From positions 186,001-250,000 of the forward strand of contig CACWHC010000001.1 in the NCBI GenBank assembly GCA_902760645.1: a stretch of DNA of 64,000 bases. Reading direction: 5' to 3'. The notes below the pieces were generated by a model, which was given only the letters and a program-made list of their open reading frames with translations, made no database searches and was not told the DNA's origin. Position numbers and translations under genes: made by a program. Shown here piece after piece: positions 43,885-53,648 of this stretch (position 1 is its first letter; each line of letters opens with the position of its first letter). Source of the stretch: an uncultured bacterium (GTDB taxonomy: Bacteria > Cyanobacteriota > Vampirovibrionia > Gastranaerophilales > Gastranaerophilaceae).

Positions 43885-46800
43885 TTATTTTACCCACTTA
43901 AAGCTTTTTACATAATTCAATCCGTTAATATCACCGTCAATAATTACGGCAAAAATTCTTGCAATACTTGAATTTGCATCGGAAGGTACTTTCTTGATTT
44001 TTTCGGCAACTTCAGGAGAGTATTCAGTATTATTAAGAAACGGAATAGTATTTAACAAAGTATTTAATGAAAAGTTTTTAAGTTTTCCGAAAACCGAAGT
44101 AAGATTATTGGAAAGGGTTCCGTATACCTCCATGTTTGCAATATAAGTTTCAATATCATACGAACCGCTTAAATATAAATTTAAATCCTTGCCTTTAGAG
44201 AAAATTTCCAGATTTTCAACAATGCCTTTGTTTATATCGAAATGACCTTTAATACTTTTGAAATCACCCGTTTTAAGAGGGGTAATCAAATCAATAATAT
44301 TGTTAATTGAAATTCTTGTAATACCACTTGATACAATATTTGTAGCTTTCAACAAATACTCAAGAGAACCCAGCTTTGGCATCCTGCCGTCGATGATATC
44401 AAACTTACCTTTACCAATCATCGTTTTTAAGCATTCTTCCTGATTGTCCCCATTACATCTGATATTCAGAAATCCGTTTAACGTTCCGTAGCACTGACTT
44501 TTCAAATTAAATAAATTATCAGCTAAATTCTGAGCATTAACATTTGTTACCTCGGCATTTAATAACAATTCATTATTCCTCAAGTTATATTGACCGTTAC
44601 CAAACAAAGAACCGTCAACCAATTTAATCGAAAAATCTTTTACTTTAGCGATTTTATCTTTATTTACAGTAAAATTAGCAATAAAATCATTTGCATTAAG
44701 TGCCTGAATTTTAATGGTATCAGCAGTTACCTTGCCGGATTTAACAATCACATCAACCGGTGCTTTAGTACCTCCTTCTACTCCAAGATTTTGTTTATAT
44801 AATGTTGCATCGTAATTTTGAATTGCATCAAATATAACATTCAAGTCCAGTTTGTCAAAATGAACTTTTACATTATTAAACACATATGGGGATACAAACT
44901 TATTCTGCATTATGGCATCAACAATAATTTTATTATCCATAACCGAACTTGTCGCATTTATGTATATATTATCCTGTTTAAAATTAAATTTAACATCTTT
45001 GACGGTTGCATCAACTATTGGAACATCTATACCGGTTACATCAAGATTTCCTACAATTCTTGGAGATAACATATCCCCATTGATTGTAAGATTTGACATA
45101 AACACACCCTGTTTCATAAAAGGTTTTTTAAAAATTATATTAAATATTTTCACATCTGTAGGTGTATATGTTTTAACCCTAAAATCCGTAAATTTTATAT
45201 TATTATTTGAAAAATCAATTCCGCCACCGGCAGATAGCTGAGGGTTAGAAAAATTCTTACCATTTTGGGAAGCCACGCTTTTATCATACTTAAAATTGTT
45301 TATTTTAATCCAATCTTTACCTGAAACGCAATCCGCATTTATATTTACAGGATTTGCCAAATCCCCTATTGTAGCTCCCATATAATATAGCGAAGAATTT
45401 TCATCAAGTTTTAAATTGGTTTTTGATGATAATTTTGAAAGATTTCCCTGAAGTTTTGAAGTTACCAAAATATCACCTTTTAACTTAACAGGATACACGG
45501 ATTTTGCGTTAAAGAACTGATCAAAAAATTCCTGAGAAGGTTTTGCATTAACATATAAATTGAAATCAGGATTATCCGATATAACATCAGATATTTTCCC
45601 GTTTAAAAATACCGGCATTTCGCCTAAATGTGCATTTATATTATTTAAATTTATATTGTCTTTATCATATAAAAAACTGCCGTCTGCTATTTTAACCTTC
45701 AAGTTTTTAGGTTTATAGGTAAATTCGGTATTGTTAATTTGAGTATACAGACGAATATTGTTATTGATAATCTTTGATGCAATATTTGCTGTTCCTGTAA
45801 AATTAACAAAATCTTTAAATTGTGGAATTTCCGGTATTGATAAGTCATTCAGAGCAGAAACATCAAACTTTTTCATTGAAAAAGTACCGTTATATGTCTG
45901 TTTTGGTGTCATTAAATTATCAATATCCAATTGTAAATTAAACGGATAACCTTTCATCATACCTCTTATTTGAGAAGTATGAACATGCCCGTTTTTAATA
46001 TCAAAATCACTATTATTAACCAAAATAGGCGACTTAGCACCGAAATTATTATAAACTTTGCCTTTTGCAACAATCTTACTGTAATCAAATTTGTCAATAT
46101 TTATCACACCTTTATAATGACCTGAAAAGGACGTGCTTACAGTATTTATACCCGGAACGGGAAGTATTCTTTTACCGTAAAATAATCTCGCTATTTTCCA
46201 TCCGTCCCCTGCATTAAATTTGTTAGAATAAGCATTCGCCGTTAAAATATTATTTTTAATTACACCATTCGCACTTATTGGAGAATTTACAAGATTTGCA
46301 GTTATATTAAAATTGCCGTCTTTTTTATCAAAATTAACCGTGCCGTTAATATTTGATGCAGGAACTTTCTGAGGAAAGAACGTCATCGCATTCGATATAA
46401 ATTCTATTGAACCTTTGGCGAATAAATCTTTGTTAAATACCGGTACTTTTCCTCTGTCAACGTGTCCAAAAATTGTCATCTTTAATCTGGTTTTACCGCT
46501 GCCTGAGGTTATCGGCGAAAGCATATGCTGCAACTCAGCTAATATTGGAGAAGTATTTACTATCTTCAGCAAATCAGCCGAGTTTTGATTATCACCTTGT
46601 ATATCAACGGTTAAATCACCTTTTAATGTACATTTCCCGTTAACATTTACCGGAAGATTATTCAGGGTTAATGATGTGGTTTTGAACGTAACATCATCAC
46701 CATCAAATTTAACCCAACCGGCAATATTTTTAGCAAGCATATTATTTATAGTAATGAATGAGGCAACACCGTTATTAAAATTTATATTGCCCCAGCCATG

Positions 46801-48324
46801 AGGGTCAGTTCTTGTCCCTGCGACACGGAAATTCGCATTGCCCGTACCGGCAGCCACATCCATCATAGGAACAGGACCCAATTCAAATTTGAAAACATCC
46901 TTCAACGGAATAAGAACCCTTTTTGCTTCAACTAAATCGATGTTCTTTGTAGTTTTAACATTTATATCCGAATACCTTTCTTTGAAAAGTTTGAAAGCTC
47001 CTTTTACATCTACAAATTCCGTTGGAGCAGTCATTACATGAACATCCATATTCATTGTATGTTCTTTGAACATTAATTTTACTATTCCGTTTTGCGGAGC
47101 TCCTTTTATCGGTTTATTTATAAACACATCGGATAACAAGATGCTGCCGTACAAATTCGGATAATTCGCTTCTCCAACAATTTCCATATTACCTGAAGCC
47201 TTGCCTGAAACATAATTTTCTTTTAATTTATGAAAATCAAAATCAGGATTTAAGTTTTCAAATCCCGGAAATAAAGGCAGTAAATTTTTACCTTCCGCAT
47301 GATTAACTGTAGCCTTTAGATTAAGTATGGGATATTTAGCACTCATTTTAGATACATTACCCGACAAAAATAAATCAATACCCTCAGTTAACAGTTTGAA
47401 ATTATTTATCTTTATCCCGTCATTAATTACATTTATATCATTACTGATAGTAAGAGGATAATCATCATATATCGAAATTACAGTATCCTTGAAAAATACC
47501 CCGAGTTTATCAATATTTAGATTCGTCTTGATATTTTTGTGACCATGCACAGCCTCAGTTTTTGAACTTAAATTGATAACCCCTCTTAAACTTTGAATTT
47601 CCCCATTAGTTAGTGTTTTTGCATACTCACTGAAATCTGACAAATCTAAATTGTTTATTGATACATTGAATTTTAAATTATCTTCCTTTATTTTGTTAAC
47701 AGGCAATGAAGTGCTTATATCAGCCTCGACTGAAGAAATATCTTTCCCGACATATAAATTTGAATTTAAAAAGATATTTAACCTCTTATTTCTTTTATAG
47801 TCGTTGACTTTTAATGATTCAATATCAAACTTCAATTTTTTATTTTGAAGCTCATCATCCATATTAATTGTAGATGCACCTATGCCAAATACCAATCTTT
47901 CAAGAGAAAAATCTTGTTTTTTGTTTAATTTTACAGGATATTCACCTATATAAAAAACTTTATCCTTACCAAACCTGAGATTAGCAATAACATTATCAGC
48001 CTGAGATTTGCTTATAGAAATATTTTTTGACAATAACGGAAGCAACTTAATTGTTAAATAAGGATTTTTTACCGCTAAAGGTACTGTATTATCAGAATTA
48101 ACTATATTCAATTCTTCTGCCTTAAAAATCACAGACGGGATAACACCGGCTCTGATTTTAGGTTTTACAAAATCAACATTTAATCCGGTTTGATTGTATA
48201 TCATTTTTTCGAGAAAATGCTCAAATTTTGAATTATTTGCACAAAGGGGTACTCCTAAGTAATAACCGCCATAAACAGCGGCTAATATCCCAAGGGTTAA
48301 CATTGCAGCAAATTTTCTCTTCAT
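43885..48324 (-). CDS. AsmA/TamB-like envelope protein (1,479 residues)
   Basis: A very long periplasmic protein with one N-terminal membrane segment (about 7-25, MLTLGILAAVYGGYYLGVPL) and no other. The rest is repeated beta-strand units typical of AsmA-like/TamB bridge proteins (GKISDVISDNPDFNLYVNAK, FDYSKIVAKGKV, VNGKCTLKGDLTVDI), with many Asn- and Asp-rich turns. A C-terminal AsmA_2-like block contains GKGKFDIIDGRMPKLGSLEYLLK. Such proteins carry lipids between inner and outer membranes or shape outer-membrane composition, so this supports a double-membrane cell. Own promoter upstream; convergent with rpe. Confidence 0.82.
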   Translation of the reverse strand: MKRKFAAMLTLGILAAVYGGYYLGVPLCANNSKFEHFLEKMIYNQTGLNVDFVKPKIRAGVIPSVIFKAEELNIVNSDNTVPLAVKNPYLTIKLLPLLSKNISISKSQADNVIANLRFGKDKVFYIGEYPVKLNKKQDFSLERLVFGIGASTINMDDELQNKKLKFDIESLKVNDYKRNKRLNIFLNSNLYVGKDISSVEADISTSLPVNKIKEDNLKFNVSINNLDLSDFSEYAKTLTNGEIQSLRGVINLSSKTEAVHGHKNIKTNLNIDKLGVFFKDTVISIYDDYPLTISNDINVINDGIKINNFKLLTEGIDLFLSGNVSKMSAKYPILNLKATVNHAEGKNLLPLFPGFENLNPDFDFHKLKENYVSGKASGNMEIVGEANYPNLYGSILLSDVFINKPIKGAPQNGIVKLMFKEHTMNMDVHVMTAPTEFVDVKGAFKLFKERYSDINVKTTKNIDLVEAKRVLIPLKDVFKFELGPVPMMDVAAGTGNANFRVAGTRTDPHGWGNINFNNGVASFITINNMLAKNIAGWVKFDGDDVTFKTTSLTLNNLPVNVNGKCTLKGDLTVDIQGDNQNSADLLKIVNTSPILAELQHMLSPITSGSGKTRLKMTIFGHVDRGKVPVFNKDLFAKGSIEFISNAMTFFPQKVPASNINGTVNFDKKDGNFNITANLVNSPISANGVIKNNILTANAYSNKFNAGDGWKIARLFYGKRILPVPGINTVSTSFSGHYKGVINIDKFDYSKIVAKGKVYNNFGAKSPILVNNSDFDIKNGHVHTSQIRGMMKGYPFNLQLDIDNLMTPKQTYNGTFSMKKFDVSALNDLSIPEIPQFKDFVNFTGTANIASKIINNNIRLYTQINNTEFTYKPKNLKVKIADGSFLYDKDNINLNNINAHLGEMPVFLNGKISDVISDNPDFNLYVNAKPSQEFFDQFFNAKSVYPVKLKGDILVTSKLQGNLSKLSSKTNLKLDENSSLYYMGATIGDLANPVNINADCVSGKDWIKINNFKYDKSVASQNGKNFSNPQLSAGGGIDFSNNNIKFTDFRVKTYTPTDVKIFNIIFKKPFMKQGVFMSNLTINGDMLSPRIVGNLDVTGIDVPIVDATVKDVKFNFKQDNIYINATSSVMDNKIIVDAIMQNKFVSPYVFNNVKVHFDKLDLNVIFDAIQNYDATLYKQNLGVEGGTKAPVDVIVKSGKVTADTIKIQALNANDFIANFTVNKDKIAKVKDFSIKLVDGSLFGNGQYNLRNNELLLNAEVTNVNAQNLADNLFNLKSQCYGTLNGFLNIRCNGDNQEECLKTMIGKGKFDIIDGRMPKLGSLEYLLKATNIVSSGITRISINNIIDLITPLKTGDFKSIKGHFDINKGIVENLEIFSKGKDLNLYLSGSYDIETYIANMEVYGTLSNNLTSVFGKLKNFSLNTLLNTIPFLNNTEYSPEVAEKIKKVPSDANSSIARIFAVIIDGDINGLNYVKSFKWVK

Positions 48325-48334
48325 AACAAACAGT

Positions 48335-48364
48335 ATTATATTACATATATACCAAAATTACCAA
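48335..48364 (-). promoter_or_regulatory. promoter of the AsmA-like gene
   Basis: On the minus strand TTGGTA (48359-48364), 18 bp, TATAAT (48335-48340), only 10 nt before the ATG, so the leader would be about 3 nt. Confidence 0.5.
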
Positions 48365-48464
48365 TATTTTACATTCAAAAGTTATACTTAATGGGGATTA
48401 GCTTCCCGGATAAAAAGTCCATAATAAATATTAAATTATACGCTAATATTTGGGATATGTATAA

Positions 48465-48629
48465 ATGAATTTACTACATTATGCAAAAAAATTATACAGA
48501 AAAATAAATTTTTATGATAAAAAAGTAGAAAGTAAAAATTATAACAGTCGTAATCCAAATCCTTTCAGTTCAAAAGAACCTCTCAATCTTACGGTAATAT
48601 GGGTGGAAAATAATACTAAGAAGCTTTAA
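48465..48629 (+). CDS. 54-residue candidate small protein
   Basis: The 345-bp gap before ruvC contains one open frame, ATG at 48465 to TAA at 48629, coding a basic, Asn- and Lys-rich 54-residue peptide (MNLLHYAKKLYRKINFYDKK start; NYNSRNPNPFSSKEPLNL later). GGGAT lies about 8 nt before the ATG. No known family is recognised and it may be spurious, but nothing else occupies this gap apart from the AsmA-like and ruvC promoters. Confidence 0.4.
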   Translation: MNLLHYAKKLYRKINFYDKKVESKNYNSRNPNPFSSKEPLNLTVIWVENNTKKL

Positions 48630-48653
48630 TAATATGCCATAATACATAAAAAA

Positions 48654-48662
48654 TGCTAAAAT
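48654..48662 (+). promoter_or_regulatory. extended -10 giving a leaderless ruvC mRNA
   Basis: TGC-TAAAAT ends 7 nt before the ruvC ATG, the same element and spacing as at cca. No Shine-Dalgarno is present. Confidence 0.55.
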
Positions 48663-48669
48663 AAACAAC

Positions 48670-49137
48670 ATGAAGATTTTAGGTATAGATCCCGGAATGG
48701 CGATTGTCGGATATTCTCTAATAGATTTTGACGGAGAAAATTGTTCTCTTATTTCATCAGGCTCAATTCAAACCAAAAAAGGAGAACGAGAATCCGCAAG
48801 GTTGCTTGAAATATACAACGATATGAATACTATTGTTCAAAAACTGCAACCTGAAGTCGCTGCGATAGAAAAATTATTTTTTGTTCATAACCAAACAACA
48901 GTCATGCCTGTAGCACATGCAAGAGGTGTAATTATGACGGTGCTGGAGCAGTACAATATTCCGATTTTTGAATATACACCAATGGAAGTCAAAAAAGTTC
49001 TTACAGGCTTTGGCAGAGCGGGAAAAAAAGAAGTCGAACAAATGGTAAAAATATCACTGCAAACCGACACTCTGCCTAAACTTGATGATACTGTAGATTC
49101 AATTGCAATCGCAATCTGTCATACCAGAAAAATATAA
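48670..49137 (+). CDS. ruvC: Holliday junction resolvase
   Basis: Cuts four-way DNA junctions in recombination with RuvAB. The retroviral-integrase-type fold shows ILGIDPGMAIVGYSLID (catalytic Asp7), IEKLFFVHNQTTVMPVAHARGVI (Glu), TGFGRAGKKEVEQMV, and the final DDTVDSIAIAICH with two Asp. The 155 residues are slightly short but complete. The stop at 49137 abuts the convergent GH57 gene's stop with no gap. The start appears leaderless. Confidence 0.96.
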   Translation: MKILGIDPGMAIVGYSLIDFDGENCSLISSGSIQTKKGERESARLLEIYNDMNTIVQKLQPEVAAIEKLFFVHNQTTVMPVAHARGVIMTVLEQYNIPIFEYTPMEVKKVLTGFGRAGKKEVEQMVKISLQTDTLPKLDDTVDSIAIAICHTRKI

Positions 49138-51366
49138 TTAATCTCTTATTATATTCAACAACATTTCATTAGGAATAAATATATCATTTAATCCCACAAG
49201 TGCATTAACAAAAACAAATTCCATATTTTCACCATAACCTATATCAAGGTCATCAAAAGGAATTTGCAAATCAATTACTTTATTAAAAACGTACTTGATA
49301 TTTTTTGAACTTTGCAAGACCCACAAATTATTTGGTATAGATTTGATTAGCCTTACAAAATTTAATTTCCCATGGAAAATTGATAACTGAATCTCATTAT
49401 GAAATTTTTGTTTTGTAACAGGCAAAACATCTTCAGTTTTATTGATTAATCTGACAGGAGATAAAGAGTGTTTTTTTGATGCACATCTTGTGTATACATA
49501 CATTTGATAAATCCAGTCTTTTTTGGCAGGACTATCAAAAATATAATTATTTACATAAAATCTTAAATACAAATTATCCTTATCATAACCAAAACATATT
49601 CTGTCAAAAAATTTGTTTTCTTTCATTACAGGCCCGTCAGGGATATCTATGCATCCTGCGTTTAGCCATGACTCATCATTCCCTTCACCGTCAATTACAG
49701 GTTTAATTTCACCTTTAGGATACCTTGAAGGCTTTGTAACAACGGAAAGTAAAGGGATATCTAAATATTCAGGTATTTTTATACCCAAATATATGTATAT
49801 ATTCTTCAAATGTTCTCTGAACAGATAATCAAATATATTATCTCTGCCTGAATCATTAGGTTCACCATACCACCAGAACCAGTCACTGCCTTCACATACA
49901 AATAATTCTTTCCTTGCATCAATAATATTTGGATTTTCGGGATGTTTTTTTACATATGAACAAAAATCATCTCTTACATTTTTCAGATACTGCCATGCCA
50001 GATTTTTTATCGGTTCATCAATCCATAATTTAAAATTACGGTTTATCCAGGAACCTGCAGCGATTTTCTGTAATGGTTTATGATTTTTTTCCTTATCAAG
50101 ATAATCACTGATTAATACTGTTTCGAGAGAACTATCCTCATCTATTAGTTTGTACAGCGTATTCAGGAAAATATTTCCGTCCATAGGATAATTTTCCCAA
50201 CAATTTTCACCGTCCATGGCAATTGTCAATAAATGGTTTTCATCAGGAGAAGAAAGTAATTTACTTTGCATTACTTTTATTCTTTCATATAAATCTTTTG
50301 CTGCGGCTTCCGAATCAAAATTCGGATATTCAAATCCGATTAAATTTGAAATCATTGAGTTACGGAAAATCATTTTTATTCCGTTTTTGTATTTATAAGA
50401 TTTAACAAGATGATACGGATCTTCCATGTATCCCTTAAAATCTCTTACAAATTCGCATTTTATAGACTCTGAAAGAATACCCTCATCAGAAATCGTCCAG
50501 TCAACTCCAAGGTTTTTAAATAATTCCAATTCTTTCGGACTTATACAATGCTCTGACGGCCAAATACCTCTCGGACGCTTGCCGAGTACTTCCTGAATCC
50601 TGTCAAGTGCAGTTTCCGTCTGAATTTTTGCATCCAAATCCATTTTTAAATTTGAAGGCAACCCGTCACGATTTGATATATCAATAGAATTTATATCTAA
50701 CAATATAGGTAAAATCGGATGATAATAAGGGCTTGTAGTAACTTCTATTTTCCCTCTTTTCAAAAAATCTCTGTATGTAGGAATAATCCGTCTTATAATA
50801 TCACGCTGTAATTCAATAATCGTACATCTGTCTTCATAAGTATAATTTTTTCCTTTTTTTACAAGTTTTTTTAGCTTTGGATATTCTTTTAGATAAACAG
50901 GGTCGAACCAAACCAAATTAAACAAAGCCATTAAATCGGAATATTCCTGAGCAGAAAATGCATTAACGTCAACTTCTCTGACGGATTGCCTTTTCTGAAA
51001 CAACCTGTTATATTCCGGATAAGGGTAAATCATTGTTTTATAATTTGCATCAAAAAAATTGTTTAAAATAAATTCTTTATCATCATCACTTAAATCTTCA
51101 ATATGAGTAACCGTTAATCTTGAATTTAAGTCATGCGCATTTTTTTCACCATAATCAATAAGAGCATCCAATAATACCGGTACAAGGTTTACGTTTATTT
51201 TTATATTCTTAAAATTATCAGCAATTGTAACCATATCGAGATAATCTTTTACGGCATGCAGACGAACCCAAGCCATTAAATAATCACCATCAGGCGAAAG
51301 CTGATAAACCGGCTGATGCATATGCCAGTAAAACGCAATCGACAATTTTTTGGTTTGACTCATCAT
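49138..51366 (-). CDS. glycoside hydrolase family 57 (alpha-glucan hydrolase/transferase)
   Basis: A 742-residue intracellular glucan-active enzyme. It starts SIAFYWHMHQPVYQL, the GH57 hallmark. RGIWPSEHCISPKELE carries the Glu of the nucleophile segment, and TIAMDGENCWENYP the conserved acid/base Asp region. After about residue 560 a strand-rich CBM9/DOMON-like domain follows (GEIKPVIDGEGNDESW, KDNLYLRFYVNN). No signal peptide is seen, so glycogen or other internal glucan is the likely substrate; amylase, branching and 4-alpha-glucanotransferase activities exist in the family and cannot be separated by eye. Adjacent to ruvC, tail to tail. Confidence 0.87.
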   Translation of the reverse strand: MMSQTKKLSIAFYWHMHQPVYQLSPDGDYLMAWVRLHAVKDYLDMVTIADNFKNIKINVNLVPVLLDALIDYGEKNAHDLNSRLTVTHIEDLSDDDKEFILNNFFDANYKTMIYPYPEYNRLFQKRQSVREVDVNAFSAQEYSDLMALFNLVWFDPVYLKEYPKLKKLVKKGKNYTYEDRCTIIELQRDIIRRIIPTYRDFLKRGKIEVTTSPYYHPILPILLDINSIDISNRDGLPSNLKMDLDAKIQTETALDRIQEVLGKRPRGIWPSEHCISPKELELFKNLGVDWTISDEGILSESIKCEFVRDFKGYMEDPYHLVKSYKYKNGIKMIFRNSMISNLIGFEYPNFDSEAAAKDLYERIKVMQSKLLSSPDENHLLTIAMDGENCWENYPMDGNIFLNTLYKLIDEDSSLETVLISDYLDKEKNHKPLQKIAAGSWINRNFKLWIDEPIKNLAWQYLKNVRDDFCSYVKKHPENPNIIDARKELFVCEGSDWFWWYGEPNDSGRDNIFDYLFREHLKNIYIYLGIKIPEYLDIPLLSVVTKPSRYPKGEIKPVIDGEGNDESWLNAGCIDIPDGPVMKENKFFDRICFGYDKDNLYLRFYVNNYIFDSPAKKDWIYQMYVYTRCASKKHSLSPVRLINKTEDVLPVTKQKFHNEIQLSIFHGKLNFVRLIKSIPNNLWVLQSSKNIKYVFNKVIDLQIPFDDLDIGYGENMEFVFVNALVGLNDIFIPNEMLLNIIRD

Positions 51367-51434
51367 ATATTATTCTGACTCCAAATGTAAAACAATTATA
51401 ACACTCATAATACCTAAAAGCAAATATAAGGGGG

Positions 51435-51462
51435 TTCACATTGATAAGTTTTTCGCTATAAT
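51435..51462 (+). promoter_or_regulatory. promoter giving a leaderless nuclease mRNA
   Basis: TTCACA (51435-51440), 16 bp, TATAAT (51457-51462), then 6 nt to the ATG at 51469. No ribosome-binding sequence. Confidence 0.55.
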
Positions 51463-51468
51463 AATCTT

Positions 51469-52113
51469 ATGCAAGTATTTTCACCTAATATGTTAAAAAC
51501 ATTTGACGAATGCCAGAAGAAATATGAATTTCGCTACATTCAAAAATTAAATGTACCACAACCTGCCGGTGTCTATGAAAAAGGGAAAAAAATTCACGCT
51601 CTTGCACACTATTATTTAAGAGGGGATGATATAGACAAATTTCTGCCGACACTTACCTCGGAAGAAAAAATTATTTGGGATTTACTCATTAATAACACTT
51701 ATTTTAAAATGAAATATATAAATTCCGAGTATAATCTGACATCAAGATTGGATGAATACTGGATTGGCGGAAGGTTAGATGCCTTCATGAAAGATAAAAC
51801 CGATTATTACATTCTTGATTATAAAACAGGTGCAATTCCCAAAAATCCGCAAGAAGACTTTCAAACTATGATTTATTTGATTTGTGCCGATGAAATATTA
51901 AAAAAAGGCTGGGGAAATAATTTCAACCTTAGTTTTGTATATATTGATTTAAAAAATAATGAAAACCACCTTATAAAACTGGATGACAGCAAAAAACAAC
52001 ATTATCGGGAAACCTTGATTTCAACATGCAAAAAAATTACAACGACCAAATCTTTTAATAAAAATTTAAGTCGTTGTAAATTTTGTGAATATAATAAATT
52101 TTGCATTTCCTAA
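51469..52113 (+). CDS. PD-(D/E)XK nuclease with Cas4/AddB-like cysteine cluster
   Basis: A 214-residue RecB-family nuclease domain standing alone. It starts FSPNMLKTFDECQKKYEFRYI (first Cys at 14), then KIHALAHYY (His), GGRLDAFMKD (Asp), ILDYKTGAI (Asp...Lys) and QTMIYLICADEI. The end CKFCEYNKFC supplies three more Cys, so four could hold an iron-sulfur cluster as in Cas4 and AddB. No cas genes or CRISPR repeats are in the window, so a role in general DNA end processing is more likely. Leaderless start. Convergent with the zinc-ribbon gene. Confidence 0.83.
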   Translation: MQVFSPNMLKTFDECQKKYEFRYIQKLNVPQPAGVYEKGKKIHALAHYYLRGDDIDKFLPTLTSEEKIIWDLLINNTYFKMKYINSEYNLTSRLDEYWIGGRLDAFMKDKTDYYILDYKTGAIPKNPQEDFQTMIYLICADEILKKGWGNNFNLSFVYIDLKNNENHLIKLDDSKKQHYRETLISTCKKITTTKSFNKNLSRCKFCEYNKFCIS

Positions 52114-52119
52114 AAGGAA

Positions 52120-52656
52120 TTATATTCCCATTAATTTATTAAACAATTTACCGAGTAAAGAGTTATTTCTTCTGTCTAATCTTCTCTGAACTCTTGCAGA
52201 TGCATTATTTAATGACATCAATTCAGCACCCTCAGGAGAATACAATAAAGCTCTGACAGCCGCATCCGCTCTTTCCTGTTCGGTAGCATACTCAGCTCTG
52301 ATTTTTGTTAACTCACCATGGTCAAGGAATTTTGCACCACAAGAATAACATTCGTCAATTGTAATTTCATTCTTATCACTGGTTGAATTTTTTACCATAT
52401 TAGCACCGCATGCAGGACAAACCCTTACAGCATCTTCATCCGGATGAATTGCAAATGTATTATTTTCAGCAGCCTGAATAATTTCATCAAGATTTTCATG
52501 CTGCTCGTCAAATTTCTTAAATTCACGATTATCAAAGAATATTCCGCCGCAACCGTCCAAACAAATATCAATATTTATACCCGCCTCAGGTAAAAACAGT
52601 TTTTTCATAGGCTTCCCGCAAGCAGGACAATCAATAATTTTATATGTATCAGCCAT
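52120..52656 (-). CDS. tandem zinc-ribbon (zf-TFIIB-like) protein
   Basis: A 178-residue soluble protein with two metal-binding modules: CPACGKPMKKL...CLDGCGGIFFDNREFKKF (about 10-47) and CPACGANMVKN...DECYSCGAKFLDHGELTKI (about 77-115). The C-terminal third is helical and Arg/Ala rich. I use the ATG at 52656 with GGAGG 7 nt upstream; the frame extends to 52692 but without a better start. Function of this widespread family is unknown; nucleic-acid or protein binding is possible. Confidence 0.78.
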   Translation of the reverse strand: MADTYKIIDCPACGKPMKKLFLPEAGINIDICLDGCGGIFFDNREFKKFDEQHENLDEIIQAAENNTFAIHPDEDAVRVCPACGANMVKNSTSDKNEITIDECYSCGAKFLDHGELTKIRAEYATEQERADAAVRALLYSPEGAELMSLNNASARVQRRLDRRNNSLLGKLFNKLMGI

Positions 52657-52715
52657 AACCAAACCTCCGTTATTATGTGCCAATATTAACATATTTTAAC
52701 AGCTATTGTCAATAA

Positions 52716-53648
52716 TTACAGAGTTAAAACAGCATTAATTGCAGATATCATTCCTTTTTCATCAGCTATATTTTTCCCTGCAATATCAAACGCAGTTCCA
52801 TGCCCCGGAGAGGTTCTTATAATATCCAATCCTATTGTCATATTAACGGTTTCATCACCTGCAACTGTTTTTATAGGAATTAAACCTTGGTCATGATAAG
52901 CCGCAATGTAACAATCATAAGGGATTTTTTCTTTTAAATTATATGCCTTTCCTGCTTTTACAAATAATGTATCTGATGGTAACGGGTTTGTTATATTTAT
53001 ACCTGACTTTTTTAATTCGTCAACTGCCGGAAGCATTATATCAATTTCTTCATGTCCTAAAATCCCATCTTCTCCTGCGTGGGGATTTAAGCTGCATAAC
53101 GCAAACTTAGGATTTTTTATATTAAATCTTGATTTAAATAATTCGTTTAAATCAGTAATTTTTTTAGTTATTAATTCTTTTGTTAAATTAATTTCTTTTA
53201 ATGCACAATGCCTTGTTAAAAGTAATACTCTGAAATCTCTTGCTACAAATAACATTTCTGCATGCTGATTATCATGAGCCAAAAACTTATCCAAAACCTC
53301 GGTTTGACCGTTATAAATATGACCTGCCAGATGCATTGCATTCTTTGCAACAGGTGCTGTAACAATGGCTTTGGGCTTAATTTCACACACTTTTTTCAAA
53401 CTCTGATAAGAAAACTCACCTGCGTATTCGGTTATTTCACCGGGTCTAATCTCATCTTCATAAGGAATTTCTATTATTTCATAGTTTTTGTTAAATGCCC
53501 CGTAATAATCAATAATTTTTCTGTTTGAAATCAGTACAATTTTATCCTCCGGTAAATCAAGTCTGTTAAGGGCTTTTATCGTAATTTCAGCCCCTATACC
53601 GTTCGGATCACCCGTCGTTATTATTATTTTATCGGAATAGCTATTCAT
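52716..53648 (-). CDS. pdxA: 4-hydroxythreonine-4-phosphate dehydrogenase family (PdxA/PdxA2)
   Basis: PdxA oxidises 4-phosphohydroxythreonine in vitamin B6 synthesis; the PdxA2 branch acts on 4-phospho-D-threonate or D-erythronate. ITTGDPNGIGAEITIKAL opens the protein, with TAPVAKNAMHLAGHIYNGQTEVL (metal His), CSLNPHAGEDGILGHEE (His) and AAYHDQGLIPIKT (His), then RTSPGHGTAFDIAGKN. I use the ATG at 53648, overlapping the upstream kinase by 8 bp. Coupling to a DUF1537 kinase is the PdxA2 context, so catabolic threonate use is as likely as pyridoxal phosphate synthesis. Confidence 0.88.
   Translation of the reverse strand: MNSYSDKIIITTGDPNGIGAEITIKALNRLDLPEDKIVLISNRKIIDYYGAFNKNYEIIEIPYEDEIRPGEITEYAGEFSYQSLKKVCEIKPKAIVTAPVAKNAMHLAGHIYNGQTEVLDKFLAHDNQHAEMLFVARDFRVLLLTRHCALKEINLTKELITKKITDLNELFKSRFNIKNPKFALCSLNPHAGEDGILGHEEIDIMLPAVDELKKSGINITNPLPSDTLFVKAGKAYNLKEKIPYDCYIAAYHDQGLIPIKTVAGDETVNMTIGLDIIRTSPGHGTAFDIAGKNIADEKGMISAINAVLTL

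Noticed and set aside
51469-52113. CRISPR-associated cas4 with an array
   Set aside because: No direct-repeat array or other cas genes are visible anywhere in the window.
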